NCBI GenBank assembly: GCA_013399875.1
Contig: VXAZ01003263.1
Span: forward strand, 248,001-312,000
Direction: 5' to 3'
Length of the DNA: 64,000 bases
Source: Gymnorhina tibicen
Taxonomy: Eukaryota > Chordata > Aves > Passeriformes > Artamidae
Shown here: one piece after another, positions 23,201 to 37,590 of the stretch
How the letters are laid out: the number at the start of each line of letters is the position of its first letter
Position numbering within the stretch: position 1 is the stretch's first letter
Notes under the pieces: model-generated
What the model saw: the letters and a program-made list of their open reading frames with translations, nothing else
What the model was told of the DNA's origin: nothing
The model's database searches: none
Translations under genes and position numbers: made by a program

Positions 23201-26200
23201 GATATGGCTCCTAATGTGCCACTAGGACAAGAGCTGGGAGTATGTTGTGTTCACAGATGCACCTGTTTCCTCCCTACAGCAGAACTGCACAGAAAGTCAC
23301 TCCCATTTCTTGAATAGGAGCTGCTGGTGTTCTGTGTTAGCCCAACCGCTACATGCTGCACTACTGGCAGACAAAGCCAGTGTGAGTCCTGGGTGTGCCA
23401 GACCTTCTAACCATGCCAGGAGATGGACTCATAGCTTCATTTTCTGGATGGACAATTAATATCCTCAGGAGGGCAGTCAATAGATATCCTTCAACATGCT
23501 GTTTGCTATACTGAGAAACATAAATGCAGATGGGGGCAGCTGCTGCAAGTGTCAGCTTTATTACAGGCCAGCATAAAAAGCTGAATTAGGCTTGTGACAG
23601 CTCCACCACTGCTTCCTAACGCAGACCAAATCACCACGTTGACCTTCTCCATTCCTTACCTATCTAGCTGTCCTTTCTAACCTGCCAGCTTTGCATAATA
23701 TTGAACTGTTTTTACACATACCCGCTTAGATAAGAGGGAATTTTTCAACCGCAAAATGCAGTAATATGTATTGACTGATTAAACCCAGATTTTTTTCCAC
23801 AATAAAACCTCTTAAATAAATACAACTTTCAGAAATGTTTAGGCAGACATCTGTAGAAAACAGGACTTTAATAACACTGCATAAATTGTGGTTCTTTAGA
23901 TAATATTTTTGCTTTGTTTCCATATAGATGTCTGTCATTAGTTATGTGAGAAACTTAGAATTTCAGGTTTTGGAATGAATACTTCCCAGATCTTGCTTGA
24001 GCAGGATTACATTACGCATCTCATGGGCAGGAGCTCTTGTTGAACTCCTGGTTTTAAGTACACTCCATGTCCTGGGAGGTTGGAAGTACATTTAGCTAGG
24101 GTGTGCAGGACAGCTGTGCAATAGTTCAAGTTGTCCTTAACTCCCTTCATTGCACTGGATTAGCCCATGGGGAAAAGAATGAGTTTATAAGCCCTCTAGC
24201 TCACCACAATAAGTCTTTAATGTCATGCTTTAAATTCAGGGTGTCTGGTATTTGTTGTGCTCTTTTAACACTTCAGCTTCCAGTTTGATTCCTGCATTGA
24301 GGCAGGAAAAAACCATCAAATATATTGTGGCCTCAAATATATTTTTACACTTTTGCTAACCTTTATTAACTCACACATCAATCCAAACTGCATTTTAGTT
24401 TTTAATTTGGTCAGATGCTAAATCTATTCCTTCTTGATCCTTGATTCCTGATTATTATTCTGGTCCTTCTTTGATTAATGGCTCATTAAAAATAGGACTG
24501 AAACAACCCTCCAGATCCCAACCAAGTTAACATTTGGATATCTTCTAATAGCTTAATTGAAAAACAAACCAACTTGTCCTATATAGTCAGTTTAGTTACT
24601 GTCTAAACTGGAACAAAATTCTTGTAACTAGTTTGACTGCTTCTGTTTAAGAGAAAATGCTATTTTCACTTCATTTTTATATGTCCTTCAGTTACAATAA
24701 CAAAACAACTATGAAAATAAGTATGCAGTCAAAGTTTCATTGCCCTGTGTCTTTGGTAAACATGGTCCCTGCTATGGCCAAATAGTTTTTTAAGTACATA
24801 CATTGTTTCTTTTCCGAATGGAATAGTACATATTAATGGAAATCTTCTGCTATAGTGTGCTACAAATATATAGCTCTTGTCCTGTTCTTTTTCTTCAGAG
24901 GCCCCAGGTATGAAATTTCTCTTTCTCCAAAGGAAAAGAAGCAGTGAAGGAAGGTTGAAGAGCAACTCACGATACAGATTAGTGTAGTTAAATAAAAGGG
25001 CAGAACTGTACTTACAAATGGCAAGAACCTCTGGTATATTTGAGGGTATGGCTTTGCAGAGACACAAGAGTGTAATGGAAGGTTCTCCCTAGAATACTGC
25101 TTTCTCATTTAATAAAGATTTTATGTGGTCAAGAATTTGAAGTGCTTGGATTTCCTTTAGTTTCCACAATATCTCATGTTAAATAGAGATTAATAAAAAA
25201 TTAAGTGGCATTCCTATGAAATATGGAAATAGACTGAACTTAGTTAACATCACTGGAGTCATAATGGCTTCTTATGCAGATATTTTCATTGCACTTTTAA
25301 TAAAAATACTCCTGGACAATTAATTAACAGTGCAGTATCTCATGGGTCTTTCCTTGTGATATACTATAATCACTTGAGGTAAAAATCTTCATCCCCAGGA
25401 GTCTATCAACATCATAGCTGTTATTTCTTTACACATAGGAATGTGGAGTACAGTTGTCTAGCTCTGCACATTTGAGACTTGAGGTCAATCATTCCTATTA
25501 AAATGTTACCATTCCCTGGCTGGAGAAATACAGGGTTGATCACATGAATATTACAGAAGAGTAGTCATCTGTTTCAGAACAAGTATATAGAATAAAAATT
25601 AGCTTAAGTTTTTCCATGTGCACCTGGCATGTCCATTCAAATAGAGAACACCAAAGGAAGTATTAAGCTCACATATATTCCAAACTTGGCTCAAAACCAC
25701 GCTTGATATTCTGGCAGTTATTCTGGATTTGATTGGCAACTTTTTTAATAGGTTAGACACAAGTCCTGGCGGCAACAGGACTAGTTCGTGGGGTATGTCA
25801 CTATGACGAGGTGAAAATATAACTGGAGCACATGCAAGCATAATACCTTTGAATTAGGAGGAAAACATTTCAGTGAAGATGTGTTTGCATGGACTGCGTT
25901 AGTGACAGGGAGTATATTTATGATCTCTAGCCAGCCTGCAAGTACTAAAGATTGATCTGCCATGTCAACACCACTCTGGTTTACCTGCTGCCTTGAGTAA
26001 GTTAGAATGCAATCACACTTCTGCTTTGTGATGTTTTATTCCTCATCTGTGTTTTACAGCAGTGTGATTGTGTGGCTTTAAGTTACACACTTTAACCAAC
26101 CAAATCCAAAAATGTATAAACTGTTTCATTTTGACTGTTTGTGAAGAGGTGGTGGGACGGTGGCAGTGGTTCTCAAGAAACCTATATAATCACCATACTT

Positions 26201-26850
26201 AATTTCCGCTATGCAAAGTTGTTTTCTTCATTAAACCAGGAGATAGTCTCAAAATATGCTTTACTCTTGTCAGTTCTACACCAGGATCAAGGGAAATGCA
26301 ACTGCAGTCAATGCTTGCTGCTGAAAGGCTTTGATCATGGTGGATTTGATATAAAGGGTGATCAGGACTGTTGTTACATATACATGGTGCGTGTCTGAGC
26401 ATGTGCTGCAGTTTCAGTGGACCAGTTCTCAAAGCTTTCCAGTAAGCAGTGAGTGGAAAATTCAAATGAGTACTTATATTTTCCAATGGGAGGAAAAATA
26501 ATATTTTTAATAAGAAAAATACAGTTGCTTTACTTTAAATGGTATTTAAAATCTCACTGTACTTGATAGCTGTATGTTTTATTTTGTGGCTTTTTGAATT
26601 GACATTTTTTATGGAAAATGGCTCTGAAAAGATTATCTCGGGGATGCTATTGTTTTCTCCGCTGTGACGTAAGGCAGGAACACACACTCAGCATTTCTCT
26701 TCTTTAGAAGCTTACATTAATTTATTTTGACAGCATTTCCAACCCATATAGTAGCTTAGGACTATCTGTTTGTGCTACCTTCCTATTTTAGACAAGCAAT
26801 GGTTTGCGTGAGACTGTTAATTTGGCAAAGGGCATGGGTTCACATTTGGT
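20257..26850 (+). other. Intron sequence, no gene seen
   Basis: 6.6 kb of AT-rich sequence. A G/T-rich low-complexity stretch lies at about 22121-22208. A small perfect hairpin (8-bp stem, 6-base loop) lies at 21273-21294. No exon, RNA gene or clear transposon was recognised; older repeats may be too diverged to see by eye. Confidence 0.45.
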
Positions 26851-27075
26851 TTTCATAGACTGATAGATTTAAAGGCCAGAAGAGACCATTATGATCATCT
26901 AGTCTGACCTCCCACTTCAATCAGGGCACAAGCCTCACGCAATCATTGCTGCAACATGATCGTGACTTCAGCAGCAACATGATCATTAGCTAGACAGCAG
27001 CTTAAAAAATGTGATCAGTCCTGAGTTGCTTTCCTCTAGTCTTTAGCATTAATTTTTCCAACTTAGACTCCAGTC
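26851..27075 (-). mobile_element. Ancient CR1-like fragment, antisense
   Basis: The words TTTCATAGACTGATAGATTT, AAAGGCCAGAAGAGACCATT and ATGATCATCTAGTCTGACCT match a tail sequence I know as widespread in turtles, crocodilians and birds and attribute to an old CR1/L3-related LINE. It differs from the younger CR1 tails elsewhere in this window. The right boundary is unclear. Confidence 0.6.
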
Positions 27076-28546
27076 CCTGGATCATATCATTTTATAGGCA
27101 TGCAGAGTCAAAATGAAACATCATCCTTAACTGTCCTTTTCAATTACATGTCTGTGATTTCATCTACTTGGATTTATCCCAAGATTATAGGAATATTTAT
27201 GTTGTATAATTGTCAGACCATGCTAAATGGACAGTAAGCATCCTTTTCACTTTGTACTGGATGTTGTAAAAACAGTTTCAAAGCATGCATGGAATGTCAA
27301 GATCTTGGGCTGCATCTACATTGGTAAGTCAGGAAGCATTCAGCCTTGCTTTTGCTTTTTGAGAGCAGTTTGTACCTACATACGTGAAGCCTGTCCACAG
27401 AGCAAATGCGGAGCAACTATTGTGCTTCTTTACAAAAACAACACCAGAGTTTCTAAGATCAGTTTTTAACAGGCAGATAACAGTGAAAATTAGCCACTGA
27501 CAAAAAAAAATATAAGAAAAGGCAGGCATGAATGTTTAAGAAACAAGATTTCCCAAGAACGTTACCAAAAATACAATTGTAATTTGGTTTGCCCAACAGA
27601 ACAGCAGTGGAAGATTAGGTGGGAAGAAGGAAGATACTTGGAATCAAGTTACTCTGCTACTCATTTTCGCATGTACTCATCGTAATGTGAGAGCACACTT
27701 TCTTCAGACTTGAAACCTGGCTACAATTCACTCTCCCAGGAATTCTGGTCTACAACAACTGGAATAATTTTCCAAGTTGGCCGGACCTCCAAATCTGGCA
27801 CTGTAGTCTTACGCAACTGGGGAACTTCCTGGTGTAGATGAGAAATGAGGTTGCAACACTTTGGAAAGTCTGTGAGCAAACATCTGTTTCTGAAATGTAA
27901 ATGTTCAGGCCTTTTCTGTGTCCCCCTATACAGAGTAAAGAAACAGGACAGAGCTCAAACTCTGCTTCTGGTACCTACTATCATGTGGTAGCTAAAGTGG
28001 CACCATGGTCTGTCTGAGAAAATAATAGGGGAAAGTATTAGAGGAAGATACTGCCAGGAGAAAATATGGGTAAACATACTGCAGGAATTGATCAAGTTTT
28101 ATGACCTTTAAAACTTTCAAATCAGGCCACTTTTAAGAGCTGCCATTCAGTACTGCCCTAGTGAAACTGGAAAGATTGACATTTATTTCAGAAAGCAACC
28201 ACCAGGTTCTTGTCCTCTGGTAAAGCATTAATATAAACTGATGCTCTTCAACAAAAATTTAACAAAATTCTGATCATGCTTGACTTAGAAAAACCAATCT
28301 CTTGCATGCCAAACTGAATGGAAACAAAATTCCAGGCTTCCCATATTGAAAATTACACAGTTCAAGAAGATATACCATGGAATAACTCCTGTTTTTCTAA
28401 GGCAAATCACTTGTTTCGTAGTTTTCTTCCATTTTCACAGGAAATGCAGAAGATATCAAGAGACCAGTGTGAAGGCATAATAATATATATGGGTTTATAT
28501 TTATAGTCACTGGATAGGAAACTTATTCTAAGATTTTGTTCTTCAT

Positions 28547-28576
28547 CCTATATATATATATATATATATATATAGG
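28547..28576. repeat. (TA)13 microsatellite, self-complementary
   Basis: An uninterrupted TA run at 28549-28574 is flanked by CC and GG, so the whole 30 bp is a perfect palindrome. Length is likely to vary between individuals. Confidence 0.9.
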
Positions 28577-28578
28577 AA

Positions 28579-28630
28579 TATAGATTATTATATCCAGATC
28601 TTGGAAATATCCTGAATATAATAATCTATA
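28579..28630. repeat. 15-bp perfect inverted repeat
   Basis: TATAGATTATTATAT at 28579-28593 is the exact reverse complement of ATATAATAATCTATA at 28616-28630, with a 22-base loop. It lies directly next to the (TA)13 palindrome. Confidence 0.85.
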
Positions 28631-29591
28631 AATAATCTATGGGTCAATACATTTCTGTTTCAGAGAAAAATGCTGACTCTTCATGTATTAATGGCCTTAG
28701 TTGAAGAGAAATAGCTTTCAGTTACTTAAAATCACTGCAGTGTTACACAACCGTTTTGAATATATTTTTTCTTCATAGTATGTATAAGTAGCAACTGTTA
28801 GTATTTTTGTGCCTAATAATACATTTTAAATTAGATAACCTCAATCAAGAATACACATTTTTCACTGAAACATTTTAGTGTAAAATATTAAAACATGTAA
28901 AATATTAATATATAAGATTAAGAAGTTATATAAATAATATTTCGAGAGTATTTGCACATTTGGATCATCTTAAGGAACTGTTTTTTGAAGACAAAACTTA
29001 TCTGATATTGTAACTGTAGATGATATTTTGACTTTGCATGTGAGTCTCAGCCCTTCCAAGGGACATCTGACAGCACAGCAAACCTGCCTTTGCAATTAAG
29101 ATCATTCACAGTACAGCTTATGGAAATGTAGGATCCAGCACAAACAGTTTGGTAAAAATGCCTGTTCTTGTTACTCTTTGTTTTAATGGCCTATAAAATA
29201 AATGTGGTGTAGAAGATGTTTTTTACAGCCAGAGTTTTCATACACAATATGCATGGCTCTGCTGGGAAGAAAATGCCAAAATTACGTACTTCAAACACTT
29301 GTACTTCAAACAAAAGTGTATATGACACTTCTTGGAAGGGTCATATACATAAAGCCATCAAAATGTTGTGCTTTCCTTAGTGGAACAGACCTGACTGCCT
29401 CTCCAGTGCTTACAGCATCAGCCCTGGTACGTGCCAAAGTGTGTATCATTCAGCAATGAAATACTGCCATCTTCATTTGTTTGTAGCCAAATGCAAGAAT
29501 GGGAAGGGAACTGCACAGCTGCAGAAAGGGAGGGAAAGGAACAAAGTGTTTTAAACCAGCATGAAATAGGCAGGGAATAACAGCACCAGAA

Positions 29592-29643
29592 AACACACAC
29601 ACACACTCTAAATGTGTGTATGGAGGTGGGGGTTGGGGGAGGA
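29592..29643. repeat. (CA)n tract followed by a G-rich run
   Basis: A short (AC)7-8 run near 29592-29606 is followed by TGTGTGT and then by GG and GGGGG clusters at about 29620-29643 on the + strand. The G clusters could form a two-tetrad G-quadruplex in the transcript. Confidence 0.7.
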
Positions 29644-30674
29644 TTATACAAGTCAGGTAAGTTAATGGTAGCTGCAGGGACTGGAATGATAGACCAGATA
29701 CACCAGAGGGAAAGTAGTAGTGTGAAGAAAAGAAGGTCATTAATAAAGCATGAGGAAGGTTGAAATTAATGAAAGTTGTGCAGAGACACTTGCGGCTCTT
29801 GTCAGGAGAAAAGCACAGGACTCACTCGTGGTATTCTTGTTCAGTAACTCCAGGGTGTGGGTCAGAGCTGTCACAGACCTGCTCCTCCTGTGCTTGGCTT
29901 TCCTTCCTGTGGATTCAGGGAGGAGAAGGGAGGCCGGAACACTTGTTGCTAGACCTCAGTCTCCCATGCAGTAGAAGAGAGCCAGGATGCAGCCTCAGAT
30001 CTGTGAGCTGGAAAGGACTTTGCTCTACCACAGTTGCAGATATTTATGGCGGCCATAATCAGCTGATAAACACAGAAACATGCCACAAGTTCTCTCTTAA
30101 GAACAGTTAGTGAAGGCAGAGTTTGTGAGCAGATATTTCATTCTGACGCACAGAAAGGATGTTTTTCTTTAGAATTATTTATTTAAAAATATAACTCTGC
30201 TGAACTAGGGAATTAAATCAAATCGATCAAACTCCCCCCAGAACTGCGAGTCCTAGGAAGAAAGTGCTGACCAGCTCAGAGACCTCAGTTAGCAGCAGGC
30301 TTTTAAATTCAGATGTTGGACTGAAAGCAGGAAATAAGGAGTCAAAAATGTTCACATTTAAAATAAACCAGTTTTGTGAAATGTTCTTACCTTTTCTGGT
30401 CTTCTCCTTACTCATTTTTTTTCCTCCTGAATAAAACTAATTGCTTACTCTAATTATTATTAGGTCCTTAGAAAACCTATTTTCCAGAATTCACTCTTAT
30501 CTTGAACTTTTTTGCTCTCTTGTCTTGCATAGACAAAACATATAATCTAATCAAATATGTAATGGAACATATCAATATAAAAGTCTCATGTTAATACCTG
30601 TGTAATTAGATTTTTCAAATATTCACGTAAATAATAATTCTTTGAAATGCTAATTTTTTTTTCTTTAATTTTAA

Positions 30675-30791
<117 letters not shown>

Positions 30792-30849
30792 TAGAAATAC
30801 TTACAAACTTAGTTACGTTCAATTCTAGCATTCAGGAGCAAATATTTAA

Positions 30850-30898
30850 ACAAAACAAACAAACAAACAAAAAACCCAACAAAACAAACAAAAACAAA
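30850..30898. repeat. (AAAC)n-type A-rich simple repeat
   Basis: Tandem CAAA/CAAAA units, imperfect, lying 77 bp after the exon 2 donor. Confidence 0.85.
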
Positions 30899-31394
30899 TT
30901 AGTGAAGAAATGAATTTAAATAATGGTAAACTGACTTAAAGCTTTTTCGCTGATAAGAGGTATTCTCAATACAGATAACCTCCTTTACATTCCTTTCTGT
31001 CCTGTTTTAATTATGGTGTGTTAAAATGGCCTCCACCACTACTATACTTGAACACATCACTTATTATCTGTAATATTTGTCTTTCCGGAGCCTTGTTGAG
31101 ATAGAAATATTTACAGGTGGAAAATGAAGGCAAAGAAATAAGAAAACCCAGATCCCCAACCTCATTTAGATTTCTGTTTACCACTGGATTTGTTTTTGTT
31201 TTGTTTCTAATCAGAATTAACTATCTAAATGCGTATCAGTACTCAAAGGTCATACATGAAATATATCTATCTTCCAAAGAAGATAGGTGCTTACAGGCCT
31301 TTTAGTTGCTTCACTTACGTATTCTACTCTGAGTATCACAAACAATCTTCAGCAGGTTGGGATCTGAACATATACTTTCCCCCACCAGGAAAAG

Positions 31395-31442
31395 GTGAAA
31401 AGAGGCACCCAAAAGAGGCAAAACAAAGCAAAGCAAAAGCAA

Positions 31443-31500
<58 letters not shown>

Positions 31501-31545
31501 AACAAAGCCAAACCAACCGACCAAGCAACCAAAGCCAAACAACCC
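31395..31545. repeat. A-rich block with a 53-base A homopolymer
   Basis: A run of A from 31446 to 31498 is preceded by AAAGC-type units (31420-31445) and followed by AAACC/AAGC units to about 31545. Open frames across it translate to poly-Lys or poly-Phe and are artefacts. Confidence 0.95.
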
Positions 31546-34500
31546 CCTATTCTTCCAAAGAGATAATCTTATCTGTATTTATATCTGCTCCACTTGTCTG
31601 GAGCCTCACTAACTTCACGGAGCTCAATAAAACCATAAAAGTCGATCCACAGTATCAGACATGAGGTGGATGGTTTAATTTCTTTATATAGGCACCAATA
31701 ATGCCAGGCAGAAAAACTGGAAAGACATTAGTAGGTAATGAGAGACAGAGAGAAGGCATATTTTCCTCCTCTGCATCTGAAACTCAGAGAAAACCTCATG
31801 AAGCAGATGGGCTCAGGACAGCATAAGGCCTCTTCTTCATTGGTGGCTTATGTCCAAGATGTGCTAGGTCTGAAAAATTTAAAATTGTTCCTCCATCTTC
31901 TCTGCAGTTCTGCAACATATTACCAGCTCTAAGTTTAGTATTACAAAGAATCCAACTTGTTCAACTGGTAACAGATGCGCTACTGTCCCTGGAGTCCTGG
32001 TTTAGAAAATTTCTCTGTAGACGTAAAGCAATTGCAGCATAGTTGTTAATGAATTCCTACCATGTTTTATTCATCAAATTAGTCTAATTAGCATTTAAAT
32101 TAGCTAAATATTAAGAAATGAGCTTCAGTCAAAACCTTGGACCTCGGCCGTGCTGGAAATTGGGCAAGTGGGACGTGGAAGTAAACTTTAAAGTTATCTG
32201 TGTTTCTCAGAACTCTGTGAAAATTTCAGATATGATGTGCCTATCTCCAGCATTGGAGAAGCTGTGGCTTAGACAGATTTTTGAAAAGTCAGTACACTCT
32301 TCTTCTTCTTGGTTGTTCATGAGAGAAATTCATCCCAAGCCAGGAACCCAAATGAAAGAAACAATATATTGGCTAAAACATGAATGATGCAAATTTAAAA
32401 TTAAAAAATATTAGGAAAAGTTTCCAATGACTGTATTAGTTTTGACATATGAACTCACTCAAATGTTGAAACTGAACAGGAAGTTAATTTTTCAGGGAGT
32501 GCTTTCTTTTTCATTTTTAGATGTATTATATTACAGGTAATAATGTAAAATACATTGTACATCATTTGTAAATACATAAAAACAGATGTAGTAAATTTAA
32601 AGACTTCTGTTACCTACTTTGATTTTCCTTACCTAATTAGAAATAATTTTAATTTTGATTTGGATTCTGGGGGCTTTAAAACCAGTTTTAAAAAAGAAAG
32701 GAAATAAGCTTTCAGTTTCACATATAGTTTGAACTTTGAAAAACAAGGAAGGAAAGGAAATTATTATTATACCTTGTATTAAAGTTACCAAGATTTTATT
32801 CTGAGATATATAAACTTTTAAAAGTCATGCTAATTAAAATTTATTTGTAGCTATAAACAGTAACATTTTTTTAAGCCTTTATCATGTCATAAGCCAAAAA
32901 ATTCAATATTACATGAAAAATGGAAAAGGAATGTCTTTTTTGGCTATTGATACGGAGCAGAAGCTGATGTTTCCAAAAATGAACAACAAACAGGCTCTGT
33001 GTGTTTTGAATACAGGAATCCTCGCCAGCCAAACCAAATGTTGTCACAAAGCCACTGTTTCTCATCAACCAAGTGAGCTGTCAATGGCTTCCCAGGAACC
33101 AGCTTTACAGCAGATTAGTGATCCACCCATGCGTTCTTCCCAAATGTAATTTCAGCCATAGCAAAGGCCAAATCCCAGTCTCTCTGTGTTTTAAAACTAA
33201 TGTTTATTCCTTTCTGAAACAGTTATTTTCACATTTTTCTCCCAAGAGCAGGCAAGGACTGATCAGTGATGTTGATTATCTGGAAGCTGGAGGCTTTCCA
33301 GACACTGGGGAGGGGGTACCTGGTTTGGCCTCTCACCACAGCAATGGAGATATAAAGCTTGCCTATTTTTAGATGGAGTTTATCAATTTGTGACAGGATT
33401 TATCCTGATGGAGAACCTAATCTTGGGACACTCAAGAAGTTTGCACCTAGTCTTGCATTCCTGTGAGTGGTCCTGGTCATAACCACAGGAAAACCTTTGT
33501 GAATAAATCAAGCCAAACCTGCTTCTTTACTGCTTTAAGTAAGATACAATATTAAGCATTTTATAATAATAATAATTTTAGTATCTAAATGTCTGTTTTC
33601 CTGCCTAACATGGATGTATAGTCTGTGCTAATAGCTTATGGCAACAATTTTTAAAATTCCACTTACTCAAAGGGGACCACACCCTGAAATCTGATTGCTT
33701 GAGACTATAACTCTCTTCTCTGTCCCAAATCTCTCTGTTTCTTTAGGAGTACACTGACACACTTGTTCTACTCATCTTTCAGACACATCTCTAACATGTT
33801 TTTCGGTTTAAACTAAGTTTTCTGTCTTTCCACCCTCCCTTCCTCTGTAATCCTGTCTGTCATTACTTGGTTTTGCAGAAACCCTGAAGGCTGTTAATCA
33901 GGAAGGCTTTGTTTTCCTTCCTTAGAGACCATGGCAGGTCTACAATCTCATGCTTTTGGTCTGGCTGCTGTCTGCGGAGCACCCCCTCACCCAGGGCAGC
34001 TCGCTGGGTTGGCCCTGGTGAGGCAGCTCTGCTCCTCACTCTGTGGCTGCCTCCCCTGGGATGGCAGGGTTGGCTGCAGAAAATTAAAAACTGATTCACA
34101 GGATAAAACAAAACCTTCTCCACAAACTGAGAAAATGGATAGAAATGGCTACTACTTGGATACATATTTCTTTGTAGTCCTAGTTCACAGCATTCACACA
34201 TCTGATAGTATCTGTAGAAAATCTTTTAAGGACATTAAAAACTGTGTTGGATAATTGTATCTTTACATTTTCTGCAGGGGCGTTGTACAAGCCTTCCAAA
34301 AACACTGTGGTAAAATTGGGATTGACAGGCCCAGGACATGGTAAATCCCTTGGTGATAGCACCACCGTGGCCACCCCAACCCACTGCCGGGTTTCCCTCT
34401 GTCCTGCTGGGTGCTGGAGGGGCCCCAGTGTGGCCTTTAGCACACCTACCGTGCTTGTGAGCCCTGCAGCACTGCCACCCTCCCTTGCACGCCTGCCACA

Positions 34501-37500
34501 CGCGAGGTGATGGATGGGGCTGGATCCTGCTTTCTTAGCTGAATCAGGGAAGGATATAATGCTGCAAGTACTTAGGTTCTCCCCTTGGTTTTAGTGTTAC
34601 AGGTTTCTCTGGCTGACAAACTTCTGTGCCATAGAAAATTTGCTTCTTTGTCATAATTTCCATTCTATGACTGTGTGAGATTTCTGTAGAAGTCTTTTAG
34701 ATCATGGCATTCATTGACATAAGGCACAAATTTGAGCATGAGACTCTTATGCCAGTTACTTTTTTTCTATGCAATTTGAGTTTTGGTTTTGGATTGTTTT
34801 TCTCATCTCTTCCAGGAAATACATGATTAAATGTCTGTTATATAGCCAATACCATGAAGCTTCTCATCTGTTAGAAACGTAATCTGAACTCAGCTGGAGG
34901 AGAAATTGGAGCAATTATCTAGGGGGGAGGAGAAAGGAAATAGGTTTTGCTTGCAGACAGCTTTATAACATCTGTATCTCGGTCTTTCTGCTTGTTTTGT
35001 TTTGTTTTGAATTCACCAAACGTCATAGGAAACGAATTCTGGACAACACTGTAAAATAATTTTTGGTTGTATAAAGAAGAGAAGGCATTTTCCTCTAATT
35101 GTGTAACCCTCAATCTGCTGCATCCTTTGCTTTTTGTATGTAATGGAAGTGCTCTGTTTCTAGCTCACTTCTGAAGATCTGCTGCAGGCTAAATCTCAGT
35201 GTAACGTTCCCAGTCAAAAATGGGTTTTTTGTGTGTCAAATGGTGTTTATTATAGTCATGTTATATAATCACCTGCATAAAAAGTCATATATTGAAAGAA
35301 CCTTTATTTCACTGGCACAGATACTCAACACTCACACATGCCAGGTACATTTTAAATCAGTGTAAAACAGTAATGCAAAACCAATGAAGAGAAGATAGCA
35401 GAACCTAAAAAATCCTATGGTTGCCATTTTTATATATGGCTGATAAAAAAAAAATTAGCCAAACAGGAAAATTATATAATAATGGAATTTTGAGTTTCTG
35501 GTAAGACTTCAGCTACAAGATAGCTCCTTCAAATTTTGCAACAAAGTGTCTCCATCAATTTTTGTATAAGATACTTATGGCAATTCTGTTACTTGAGAGA
35601 CAGCAAAATCAAAACTCAGCTGTCAATACAATTCCCAAAGGACACTCTAACAAAAAAGAGGCTTTGGCTGTGACAATAAAAAAGTGAGTACTCTGTTTTC
35701 ACACATTTTCACAGTACTCACTCCTTGAGATTTGGGATTATTTTTGTCAAAACCCAAGTAAACTGAGAAGTTCTCAATGGGAAATTTTTCTTGGAAAGCC
35801 TGTATGTAAATCCTGGTGTCTGAACCACAGAAAATGGCCTTCAGAGTCATACAAAGTGTTTGGAATAAGGGATATATTTTACTGGGGATTTTTTTTGTTG
35901 TTTTTTAGGAAAGGACCAATGGGTTAAGTAAGTGCTTACCCTCACTGTGGAGTATGTGTGGTAACTTGGCAGATAACTTGGAAAGGAACTCCACTGAAAT
36001 TTTCTTTTTCCTCTGCCCCACTATCTTCCATTTTTGTGAAGGTGCTTGTTCAGCAGCTCATTTATTTGCTATATTTAAATGCTAAAATAAATGATATTTT
36101 TTGGTTTCTGAAAAAGACAGGAAAATATGAGTTGAAGGAAACTGGGAGTTCTCACTCTCAGTAAGGTATGACTTAGCAAACCTGATGACATGCATAAAAC
36201 CCTAAGATGGGGTTTACAGCATTTGGGTTTTCTCAGGCAGTTTTTAATGAAAGAAAGTACAAGACTCTCTGCTAACATTATTTTGATGAAATATGTGGCA
36301 TGATCTATTTTGATTTCTAATTACTTTCATTCTACATTTAATTCCACTCTCATAAAAGTTGATTTCATTCAATGGAAATCTCAGGTAAGTTTTAGTCAGT
36401 CTTAACTTTATCTGAAAAGAGAAACTTTAGAAATTAGCACTGACAAAGCATGCTGCATGGCACACGGTGATACAGAATATTCATTCAAGGATGTCCTAAG
36501 TTGCATGCCTAGTAAGCCATAGCCTAATAGTCAAATACTATTTCCCTAAAGAATTATTAAATTGATTTCAAAACTTACTAATTAAATGTAATATTGGTCC
36601 TATACAAATATGGAACTGCAGCACTTATGCGTACATTTTATGTGCAAATTAGGCACACACTGGAATATGTTATTGCACCTGCAACTGTTTTGTACCTTCT
36701 GTAAACTGGAGTCATAGTTATGGTAAGAGGTCACACAGATTGTATATAAACTAATAGCAGAACTTGCCACGGCCTGCTAAGGTGGCCAGTTCTGATTTGC
36801 TCCACCGCTCGCTTTGCCTCATTTGCCTCCAAATGTTCAGATTTTTGTTAGACTGATATTCTTGCAAGACTTTGTCCTTAGACTAGTAAATGGAGCTTAG
36901 TTCACGATTAACCACTGGTTAACTAATGCAGCAGGTAATATTTTTTGCCTGCTGTCAGAGACTGTAACTAGTCAGTCAAAACATTATCAATTTATGGAAC
37001 CTTCTGCCTTTTATCACTATGGGAACAAAATACTCTTGAATTCCTCCTTTTTCTGCCTGACATAAACAGCTAAAGAGCAACTAGACCAGCAAGGAGACCA
37101 AAGGCACTGGTCCTCTTGTGAGCATGTTAAACACTAGGCTAAAGACCCTGCATCCTGGGTGACAGTTTTAAGTATTGAACTATTGTTTACAAGTGCACTG
37201 GTTTCAACATCATGAAAGGATGGGCAGTCCTTTGAACTTCAGAGATTATTTGATAGTTTTTGTTTTTCCAGCCTAAATGAAACACATGAAGTGGAATATT
37301 TTGCTCAATATGCAACAAAGGCTTAATGTCAGCAGGAAAAACAAAGTAAAAACAATAAATAATTAAATATTGTTCAATTAAAAAACATTTTCATTATTTA
37401 GGTTTAAAGAAAGGACTAACATAAAGTGTAAAAAAAATGAGCGAAAATAATGGGATTCCTATATAAAAATTTTTTTTCCCATGAAATTCTGGGGTTTTTT

Positions 37501-37560
37501 TTTGGTTTGGGATTAGATTGTAAATGTGACTAGAGGACTTCTAGATGTCTTGCTGGTTAG

Positions 37561-37590
37561 TTTCTCAACAATGTGTTTCTCAACAATGTG
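37561..37590. repeat. 15-bp perfect tandem duplication
   Basis: TTTCTCAACAATGTG occurs twice head to tail (37561-37575, 37576-37590), with a partial third start. Confidence 0.9.

Noticed and set aside
31229..31664. Open frames coding poly-Lys or poly-Phe
   Set aside because: Produced by the A53 homopolymer.
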